Source of the DNA: an uncultured Granulicatella sp.
GTDB taxonomy: Bacteria > Bacillota > Bacilli > Lactobacillales > Aerococcaceae
NCBI RefSeq assembly: GCF_938030755.1
Contig: NZ_CALHIF010000084.1
Coordinates: forward strand, 1-12,600
Reading direction: 5' to 3'
Length of the DNA: 12,600 bases
In this document: positions 1 to 5,340 of the stretch, piece by piece
Numbering within the stretch: position 1 is the stretch's first letter
Layout of the letters: each line of letters starts with the position of its first letter
Notes under the pieces: model-generated
Database searches by the model: none
What the model saw: only the letters and a program-made list of their open reading frames with translations
Told to the model about the DNA's origin: nothing
Program-made: the position numbers and the translations under genes

Positions 1-670
1 CTGCCAAGCGTTTCATTGGTACGCCTACTGCGATGTCTTGGATGGCACTTTCTGGATTGTCTGGGTTGGATTCAATGGCCATCTTTTCTACCATTGGCGT
101 TCTTGCATATCCGAGTTGTGAACAGTTTACGCGGATATGACGGTCTGCGTATTCAACGGCCAAGCATTCGGTTAGGCCAACGAGGGCTGCTTTGGTCATG
201 GCGTAGGCAGCTTCTCCGGCATCGTCTACGATATCCCCTGTGACAGATGAGGCAATAACGATGCTACCGCCGCCTTGATCGAGCATATAAGGGATGACGG
301 CTTGACACGTATTCCATACGCCTTTGATATTCACATCGATATGGAAGTCACGCATCTTGTCACTCATTTCTTCAAATGGAGCCAAGCGACAAACCCCAGC
401 ATTACAACAAGCCACATTCACTTGTCCGGAAGCGTCTTTTGCCTTCTTGATCGCTTCTTTCATATGCTCTTTATTGGAGACGTCTCCGACATAAGTGACG
501 ATTTGGACTCCGTAGATTTCTCGAAATTTCTTCGCCGTTTCTTCGACTTCTGGTAATAAGTCGACAAGGCACATCTTCGCGCCGTATTTGACATAGCCCG
601 TTGCAATTCCCTTTCCAAGTCCAACGGCTGCTCCAGTGATGAGTGCTACTTTTCCTTCTAATTTTTTCAT
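1..670 (-). CDS. ucpA: UcpA-like short-chain dehydrogenase/reductase, partial (C-terminus beyond the left edge)
   Basis: An NAD(P)-dependent oxidoreductase of the classical SDR family, cytoplasmic; 223 residues are visible and perhaps 30-40 more lie off the window. The Rossmann glycine motif TGAAVGLG is at residues 12-19, an acidic D37 ends beta-2 (which usually favours NAD over NADP), NAG is at 90-92, the catalytic Ser is in the ASS motif around 140-142, and the active-site YAMTK has Y156 and K160. From memory, stretches such as CRLAPFEEMSD and FHIDVNIKGVWN closely resemble E. coli UcpA, whose substrate is not established. The ATG at 670 has a good AAGGGAGA site upstream. Oddity: the usual Pro-Gly after beta-6 is Leu-Gly here (residues 186-187). 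The gene appears monocistronic, separated from the ABC importer by a terminator. Confidence is high for SDR and moderate for UcpA as the closest name. Confidence 0.88.
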   Translation of the reverse strand, partial: MKKLEGKVALITGAAVGLGKGIATGYVKYGAKMCLVDLLPEVEETAKKFREIYGVQIVTYVGDVSNKEHMKEAIKKAKDASGQVNVACCNAGVCRLAPFEEMSDKMRDFHIDVNIKGVWNTCQAVIPYMLDQGGGSIVIASSVTGDIVDDAGEAAYAMTKAALVGLTECLAVEYADRHIRVNCSQLGYARTPMVEKMAIESNPDNPESAIQDIAVGVPMKRLA

Positions 671-719
671 GGTTTTCTCTCCCTTCTTTGAACTTTTCTA
701 CACCTCCAGTGCACCTTTT

Positions 720-733
720 CGAAAACGTTTTAT
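720..733. promoter_or_regulatory. cre-like catabolite control site upstream of the SDR gene
   Basis: The sequence CGAAAACGTTTTAT matches the CcpA operator consensus TGWAARCGYTWNCW at 12 of 14 positions on the plus strand and contains a perfect AAAACGTTTT palindrome. It lies about 50 bp upstream of the SDR start and downstream of the candidate -10 at 761-766, where a bound CcpA would act as a roadblock. Regulation is inferred from the motif only. Confidence 0.4.
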
Positions 734-760
734 CAATCTTATTTTCTAGAGTTCTTAAGC

Positions 761-766
761 ATTATA
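761..766 (-). promoter_or_regulatory. Candidate -10 box for the SDR gene
   Basis: A perfect TATAAT is read on the minus strand about 91 bp upstream of the SDR start codon. No convincing -35 lies at 16-18 bp, where the flank of the preceding terminator sits instead. This is a weak call resting on the hexamer and on its position between the terminator and the gene. Confidence 0.3.
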
Positions 767-777
767 TTATTCGATGC

Positions 778-821
778 AAAAAAGAATCGCCTCCCAGAAG
801 GCATTCCCTCCTGAAGGCGAT
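778..821 (-). terminator. Intrinsic terminator of the amino acid ABC importer operon
   Basis: On the minus strand ATCGCCT (821-815) pairs with AGGCGAT (792-786). An inner stem CAGGAGG/CCTTCTG closes a GAATG loop, with one G-U pair. A run of six T follows at 783-778. It starts 15 bp after the stop of the binding-protein gene. Confidence 0.85.
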
Positions 822-835
822 GGTGTCTTGTTTTG

Positions 836-1684
836 TTATTCTTGTCCTTTGACTTCTGGCGTTGCGACATCCTCGCCAAACCATTTCCCACTGATTTGTT
901 GGAAGATGCCCTCTTGATAGAGTCCCTTGAAGGCTTGGTTCAGTGCTTCGAGCAGCTTCTTGTCTGCAGGTCGTACCCCTACCGCGAAGGATTCACTCTC
1001 GAAGCCTGAAGGAATGGTGTCGTACTCGTCAGCAATTCCTTCTGTCGTGAGGTAGTAGTCCGCGTATACACGGTCAATCAGTAAGGCGTCGATACGGTCA
1101 TTCTTCAAGTCGATAATGGCCTCGTTCACGCTTTGGTATTGGTCAGCGTCCCCGCCTTTGACACGGTTCTTCATCACTTCTGGATGTTCTTCAAAATCCA
1201 ACATTCCAGATGATCCATTTTGCGCACCAAGGACTTTCCCTGTCATATCACCCACTGAGTGAATGCCACTCGTTTTCTTCACGACCAAGACTTGCGTATT
1301 TTGCATATAAGGTATCGTGAAGGCCACTTTCTCTCTTCGTTCGTCTGTTGCTGAATAACCATTCCAGATGGCATCAATCGTCCCGTTTTGTAACTCGGTC
1401 TCCTTCATATCCCAGTCAATCGCTTGGAAGCGAATCGTGATGCCTAGTTTCTTTGACACGTACTGGGCGAGCTCGATATCAAACCCGGCATAGTCTCCAT
1501 TCTTCTCCTCGAAGCCCATTGGAACAAAAGTGTTATCAAAGCCGACCGTGAGGCTTTTTTGTTGTTGATATTTATCCCAGTTATCGACTTTTGGATTACT
1601 TGCTAGTTGCGTGCAGCCTGCAAGACTCATTACCGCACCTCCTACAAGCGCCAAAAGTCCTAGAATTCCTTTTCGTTTCTTCAT
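836..1684 (-). CDS. Amino acid ABC transporter substrate-binding lipoprotein (SBP_bac_3)
   Basis: Captures an amino acid outside the membrane and delivers it to the permease encoded upstream. The 282-aa protein starts with a lipoprotein signal: a positive MKKRK, a hydrophobic stretch and the lipobox LAGC with lipidated C24. The mature part is a periplasmic-binding-protein type II fold of family 3. It has FVPMGF near 53-58, GFDIELA at 67-73, and the diagnostic SATDER with R116, the residue that in this family binds the ligand carboxylate. The start at 1684 is preceded by AGGAGG at 5 nt, and that motif overlaps the TAG stop of the ATPase gene, suggesting translational coupling. It is the last gene of a permease-ATPase-binding protein operon, followed by a strong terminator. 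The substrate cannot be read from sequence; polar amino acids such as glutamine or cystine are typical of the family. Confidence 0.92.
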   Translation of the reverse strand: MKKRKGILGLLALVGGAVMSLAGCTQLASNPKVDNWDKYQQQKSLTVGFDNTFVPMGFEEKNGDYAGFDIELAQYVSKKLGITIRFQAIDWDMKETELQNGTIDAIWNGYSATDERREKVAFTIPYMQNTQVLVVKKTSGIHSVGDMTGKVLGAQNGSSGMLDFEEHPEVMKNRVKGGDADQYQSVNEAIIDLKNDRIDALLIDRVYADYYLTTEGIADEYDTIPSGFESESFAVGVRPADKKLLEALNQAFKGLYQEGIFQQISGKWFGEDVATPEVKGQE

Positions 1685-1693
1685 AGCGGCCTC

Positions 1694-2323
1694 CTATTTT
1701 GGTTCGAACGTCAAGAGTTCGTCCGCGATGTTTTCTGCAAAGGTTAAATCGTGAGTGACAACAATTTGCGTCATTCCGAGTTCTTTGTTTTGAAGGATTA
1801 ACTTCTCGACTTCTAAGCGAAGGGCTGGGTCAAGTGCTGATGTTGGTTCGTCGTAGCCGATAATTTCAGGGTCAATCATCATCGCGCGTGCAAGAGCCAC
1901 CCTTTGTTTTTGCCCTCCTGAGAGTGAATACGGGAAGGCATCTTCATGTCCTTCTAGGCCAAGGCGTTCTAATAGTGCGCGTGCCTTCGTATCGGCTTCT
2001 TCTTGCGGTATTCCGTTCATTTTCACGGGTGAAATCGTTAGGTTCTCTAACACGGATAAATGCGGGAATAATTGGAAGTCTTGGAACACGAATCCAAGCA
2101 ATTGGCGCTTTGAGAGTTCATCAAGCGCTAATGATTCGCCGTTATAGAACACTTCTCCTGAGTCGATAGTTTCCAGACCTGCTAACATACGTAGCAAGGT
2201 CGTTTTCCCGCCTCCTGAAGGGCCAACGATGGCCAAGATTTTTCCTTCCTGAATGGTTAGATTGAAATCGGACAAGATTTGTTTATCGCCGAAACGTTTA
2301 TAAATACCACGTAATTCTAACAT
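1694..2323 (-). CDS. Amino acid ABC transporter ATP-binding protein (PAAT/GlnQ type)
   Basis: Cytoplasmic ATPase that powers the amino acid importer. All nucleotide-binding motifs are visible in 209 residues: Walker A GPSGGGKT at 34-41, Q-loop Q81, signature LSGGQKQR at 134-141, Walker B IIGYDEP with D158 and E159 followed by the D-loop SALD, and the switch His in VVTHDL. The protein is shorter than the roughly 240 aa usual for the GlnQ family and ends soon after the H-loop, so the C-terminal subdomain is minimal. The ATG at 2323 has AGGAGG at 8 nt, and that site overlaps the TAG stop of the permease gene. It is the middle gene of the operon, with gaps of only 12 and 9 nt to its neighbours. 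Confidence 0.93.
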   Translation of the reverse strand: MLELRGIYKRFGDKQILSDFNLTIQEGKILAIVGPSGGGKTTLLRMLAGLETIDSGEVFYNGESLALDELSKRQLLGFVFQDFQLFPHLSVLENLTISPVKMNGIPQEEADTKARALLERLGLEGHEDAFPYSLSGGQKQRVALARAMMIDPEIIGYDEPTSALDPALRLEVEKLILQNKELGMTQIVVTHDLTFAENIADELLTFEPK

Positions 2324-2335
2324 CTGCTTGTCCTC

Positions 2336-2977
2336 CTATTTATAATAACTGAATTTCTTTTCAATGCGTTTAGCTACAAGCGTCACAATCCCGATGACAA
2401 TCAAGTAAATCGCCCCTGCTAAAAACATTGGAACAAGACTGGCGTCGCGGTTGGCTGCGGTGCGGCTCGCTAGAATCAGGTCTGATATTCCAAGCGCGTA
2501 TACAAGAGACGTATCTTTGACAAGGCTCATGATTTCATTGAAGACACTTGGCAAGACAATCTTCGTCACCTGTGGAAGAACGATATAACGAATCGTCGCT
2601 CCTGGCGTGAATTTCAACACTTTCGCCGCTTCATACTGCCCTTTTGGAATCGTATCAATTCCTCCGCGGAAAATCTCCGCAAAGTACGCCGCATAATTGA
2701 GCGTGAAGGCAATGAGCGCTGCCGGAAGTCGGTCTAGACGGATGCCGACTCTTGGCAAGACGTAATAAACAAAGATGAGTTGTAATAACAGAGGCGTCCC
2801 GCGCATTACCCAGATGTAAATGTGGATGAACCAGTTGAGTGGCTTCCATTTGAGTTGCATCGCAAAGGCAATGAGAACCCCCAGCGGAATCGAGAAGATA
2901 AGAACGAGTGCGAACACTTCTAATGTCGTCACTGCTCCGTGTAATAAACTTGGTAAAATTTCGAGTGAGTAGGACAA
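2336..2977 (-). CDS. Amino acid ABC transporter permease (HisM/GlnP type)
   Basis: Membrane subunit of the amino acid importer and first gene of its operon. It has about five hydrophobic segments, the RGTPLLLQ motif after TM2 typical of polar amino acid permeases, and the cytoplasmic EAA loop (EAAKVLKFTPG) that docks on the ATPase. I prefer the TTG start at 2977. It lies 8 nt after a GGAGG (2990-2986 on the minus strand) and yields a protein beginning at LSYSLEILPSL (213 aa). The in-frame ATG at 2992 would add five residues, but it has no ribosome binding site and itself overlaps the GGAGG. Family assignment is firm; substrate is unknown. Confidence 0.9.
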   Translation of the reverse strand: MSYSLEILPSLLHGAVTTLEVFALVLIFSIPLGVLIAFAMQLKWKPLNWFIHIYIWVMRGTPLLLQLIFVYYVLPRVGIRLDRLPAALIAFTLNYAAYFAEIFRGGIDTIPKGQYEAAKVLKFTPGATIRYIVLPQVTKIVLPSVFNEIMSLVKDTSLVYALGISDLILASRTAANRDASLVPMFLAGAIYLIVIGIVTLVAKRIEKKFSYYK

Positions 2978-3011
2978 ATTAAGGACCTCCATCTGTTAAT
3001 TGATGGTACAT

Positions 3012-3039
3012 AGTATAGCACAAACCATTTATTTGAAAA
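3012..3039 (-). promoter_or_regulatory. Promoter of the amino acid ABC importer operon
   Basis: On the minus strand an extended -10, TGCTATACT, has its hexamer TATACT at 3017-3012. A TTTTCA -35 (4 of 6) lies 16 bp upstream at 3039-3034. The predicted transcript start near 3005 leaves a leader of about 28 nt before the TTG at 2977, enough for its GGAGG. Confidence 0.6.
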
Positions 3040-3100
3040 AGATGAAAGTTTCATGAGAACGGTCTCAGTTTTAAGTTTTCTTACTACTTTTATCGCAAGC

Positions 3101-3134
3101 AAAAACCGCAATAGGACTCACTCCCATTGCGGTT
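3101..3134 (-). terminator. Intrinsic terminator of the EamA transporter gene
   Basis: AACCGCAAT (3134-3126 on the minus strand) pairs perfectly with ATTGCGGTT (3112-3104) across a 13-nt loop. The T run overlaps the end of the stem, at 3105-3101. It starts 8 bp past the stop codon of the transporter and insulates the downstream importer operon. Confidence 0.85.
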
Positions 3135-3141
3135 ATTTTTG

Positions 3142-4095
3142 TTATTCAATAATTCCTTGTTCCACTTTTCGGCGTTCTTTGAGAAGGTCACGTACTGAAA
3201 TCAAGACCACTGCTCCTAGTATCATTGCCATTCCGATAAAATCGATGGCGTAAAACTGCTCCTTCATAATGAGAAAGGCAAAGAAGACGGCAGAAATTGG
3301 TTCAACAGCAGCAATTAAACTACTCTTCACTGGACCGATATAGCTCGTCCCTTTTAGGAACATCGTATAAGAAATGACAGTGCCAATAAGGATAATTCCC
3401 GTCAAGGCAGCCAGAATATCAACACTATATTCCAGTTGAAGGGCCGTGAGTCCACTCATCGGGAAAAGAATGACTCCTGCAATCACCATCCCTACTCCAA
3501 TCACCGTTAGACTTCCATAGGTTTGAATGAGTTTAATCGGAAGCATAATATAGATGGCATAGGTAAACGCACTAAAGATGCCCCAGAAGAGCCCTAGCGG
3601 TGTGACGGAGAGTTGATTCCACTGACCATGTGTCGCAATTAAGAAGGTTCCCCCCATCGCCAGAACAATTGAGGTCACTTCTGAAGGGGTTGGTGCCGTA
3701 CGATTTTTCACACATAGATACACAAGAATAATGACCGGGCAGAGATACTGCAAGACTGTTGCCGTACCCGCATTACTCAAGGCAATGGCTTGTAAATACG
3801 AAAATTGATTTAAGAATAATCCTACAAAGGCAAAAATAATGATTTTGACGTAATTACTCTTCTCCTTAAAGAACGCACATAGCTGTTCACGGTTGAAGAG
3901 AAAACTCATTAATAGCAGCAGTGTCCCAGAGATAATGAGTCGTAAATCGGTCAAAGCAAGCACACCCATCCCGTGTGCCATCAAGTGCTGACCACTTGCT
4001 CCACTCATCCCCCATGCAATCCCTGCAAAAAGCGTCATTAAGGTTCCTTTTAAAATCTTCTGTTTTGGTTGTTTTGTAATATCTTTATTTTTCAT
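3142..4095 (-). CDS. EamA/DMT family transporter
   Basis: Integral membrane transporter of the drug/metabolite superfamily, 317 aa from the chosen start. Two EamA repeats of about five hydrophobic helices each are visible; the first opens with LFAGIAWGMSG. Substrate is unknown. A longer reading from a TTG at 4170 has no ribosome binding site and crosses the promoter, so I reject it. The ATG at 4095 gives the positively charged MKNKDITKQPKQK tail expected on the inside, but it lies only 7 nt after a perfect extended -10, implying a leaderless transcript. The ATG at 4038 (298 aa) has AAAAGGA at 6 nt but would start inside the first helix. The protein is not obviously LicB, the pneumococcal choline permease of this superfamily; only the fold is shared. 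It is divergent from the first choline-binding gene. Confidence 0.85.
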   Translation of the reverse strand: MKNKDITKQPKQKILKGTLMTLFAGIAWGMSGASGQHLMAHGMGVLALTDLRLIISGTLLLLMSFLFNREQLCAFFKEKSNYVKIIIFAFVGLFLNQFSYLQAIALSNAGTATVLQYLCPVIILVYLCVKNRTAPTPSEVTSIVLAMGGTFLIATHGQWNQLSVTPLGLFWGIFSAFTYAIYIMLPIKLIQTYGSLTVIGVGMVIAGVILFPMSGLTALQLEYSVDILAALTGIILIGTVISYTMFLKGTSYIGPVKSSLIAAVEPISAVFFAFLIMKEQFYAIDFIGMAMILGAVVLISVRDLLKERRKVEQGIIE

Positions 4096-4102
4096 AAATC
4101 CG

Positions 4103-4111
4103 ATTATAACA
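4103..4111 (-). promoter_or_regulatory. Extended -10 promoter of the EamA transporter gene
   Basis: TGTTATAAT is a perfect extended -10 on the minus strand. No good -35 is visible, as is common for extended -10 promoters. The last base of the hexamer is 7 nt upstream of the ATG at 4095, placing the transcript start at or next to the start codon. Confidence 0.55.
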
Positions 4112-4172
4112 TAAAAATAAACGATTTTCGCTGAAGGAAAAAGTAAATATTTCTTGAATTTTACCAACAAAT

Positions 4173-4202
4173 TTCGAATTCCAAAAGAATTATTGTTATA
4201 CT
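4173..4202 (+). promoter_or_regulatory. Promoter of the first choline-binding protein gene
   Basis: The extended -10 TTGTTATACT ends at 4202 (hexamer 4197-4202). A poor -35 candidate, TTCGAA, lies 18 bp upstream. The predicted leader of about 27 nt carries AAGGAG 5 nt before the ATG at 4236. The -10 resembles those of the other two choline-binding genes. Confidence 0.5.
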
Positions 4203-4235
4203 GAAAATGTTCAATCTTGAAAATAAGGAGAAAAA

Positions 4236-5180
4236 ATGAAGAAAATTACGAAACTTACTTTTATGACCGTAGCAACGTTACTATTGTCTGCCTACTCTGT
4301 TACCGCTCAAGAGGTCGATACAGAACCTGCAGAACAAACAACAGAGTACTTCCCAAAAGAAGAACCATATACAGGCTTTACTTCTAGAGATGGAGTGACT
4401 TATTATCACGTGAATAATGTTCCAATTACTTCTCAATGGAGAAAAATTAACGAAAAATGGTACTATTTCAACGAAGAAGGAATTATGCAAAAAAATGCCA
4501 TTGTTGATGGCTACCTAATTAATTATCTTGGAACTCGTGCTAAAAATGAATCTGTCGTTATTAATGGTCAAATTTTTTACGCGGATGCAAATGGAAAAAT
4601 GCTCCGCAGTGTAGCGGTTGAAATCGATGGAAAAATGGCTTACTTCAACGAAAAAGGCGATCGATTTGATTATGCCGAAGAAGCTGGTTTGAACGTGAAA
4701 AACACATGGATTCAACGCGATGGTAACTGGTACTACGCTGACGAAAACGGTGATTTTCTTCGTAATAATTGGAGAGTTATCAACGGTAAATGGTATGCTT
4801 TTCACGCGAACGGCGTCATGTATGAAAACGAATGGAATGGCGACTACTACTTAAGGTCTGATGGATCAATGGCTGATAACGAGTGGATTTTTGACAAAAA
4901 TTACAACAGTTGGTTTTTCCTAAAACCTGGTGGGAAATATGCTCAAAATGAGTGGAATGGTAGCTACTACTTGAAGTCTGGCGGATACATGGCAAAAAGC
5001 GAATGGATTTTCGATAAAAACTACTCTAGCTGGTACTATCTACAAGAGGACGGTGCTTACGCTTCAAACAAATGGTTACTAATTAAGGGAAAATGGTATC
5101 ACTTCCGTTATTACGGCGAAATGGATGCGAATAAATGGATTGGTTCTTATTATGTTCAATCAGATGGATCTATGAGATAA
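4236..5180 (+). CDS. Secreted choline-binding repeat protein without a catalytic domain
   Basis: A 314-aa exported protein. It has a signal peptide (MKKITK, then a hydrophobic core) probably cut after SVTA (residue 24), a short acidic/Thr linker, and then choline-binding repeats from about residue 45 to the end. The repeats carry the aromatic GKWYYF / GSYYLKSDGSMA pattern that forms choline-binding boxes (Choline_bind/CW_binding families). No enzyme domain and no LPXTG signal follow. The protein stops at YYVQSDGSMR, at the point where its two downstream paralogs continue with another repeat and an enzyme domain. The intact ribosome binding site, open frame and well-placed terminator argue for a functional gene, perhaps an adhesin or wall-binding accessory factor, but a truncated paralog is possible. 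Between its first YTG motif (Y45) and the shared core Trp (W179) it is 51 residues longer than both paralogs. Role inferred. Confidence 0.9.
   Translation: MKKITKLTFMTVATLLLSAYSVTAQEVDTEPAEQTTEYFPKEEPYTGFTSRDGVTYYHVNNVPITSQWRKINEKWYYFNEEGIMQKNAIVDGYLINYLGTRAKNESVVINGQIFYADANGKMLRSVAVEIDGKMAYFNEKGDRFDYAEEAGLNVKNTWIQRDGNWYYADENGDFLRNNWRVINGKWYAFHANGVMYENEWNGDYYLRSDGSMADNEWIFDKNYNSWFFLKPGGKYAQNEWNGSYYLKSGGYMAKSEWIFDKNYSSWYYLQEDGAYASNKWLLIKGKWYHFRYYGEMDANKWIGSYYVQSDGSMR
4770..5072 (+). repeat. Copy 1 of the 303-nt choline-binding core module
   Basis: Runs from the Trp codon of NNWRVINGKWYAF to the base before the Trp codon of KWLLIKGKWYHF, exactly 303 nt (101 codons). The same distance separates the equivalent codons in the next two genes. 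Confidence 0.8.
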
Positions 5181-5193
5181 TTTCTATTACAAA

Positions 5194-5222
5194 AGTCAAC
5201 TACATGTTAGTTGGCTTTTTTC
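5194..5222 (+). terminator. Intrinsic terminator after the first choline-binding gene
   Basis: AGTCAACTA pairs with TAGTTGGCT (one G-U pair) around a CATGT loop, followed by a T tract from 5216. It begins 13 bp after the stop codon. Confidence 0.85.
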
Positions 5223-5280
5223 TTATCTTATTTTTTCCTAGTTCTAAAGTTTAAGATTTTAAGGTTCCTCCCTTTTTGGT

Positions 5281-5310
5281 TTGCCCTATATCTTCTTATT
5301 TTGTTACACT
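5281..5310 (+). promoter_or_regulatory. Promoter of the GH25 choline-binding gene
   Basis: A TTGCCC -35 lies 18 bp before TACACT (5305-5310), which is preceded by TGT as an extended -10. The 5'-TTGTTACACT arrangement resembles the -10 regions of the flanking paralogs. Confidence 0.5.
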
Positions 5311-5340
5311 AAATAAGAAATCTTTATGGAGGAAATTTCG

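Noticed and set aside
3142..4095. EamA transporter as the choline permease LicB
   Set aside because: LicB belongs to the same superfamily and the context is choline-rich, but the sequence lacks recognisable LicB stretches and no other lic genes are present. Only the general fold is shared.
5326..5340. Earlier in-frame start (MEEIS) for the GH25 protein
   Set aside because: The ATG at 5326 and the following codons form the GGAGG ribosome binding site for the ATG at 5341, which begins a normal signal peptide.
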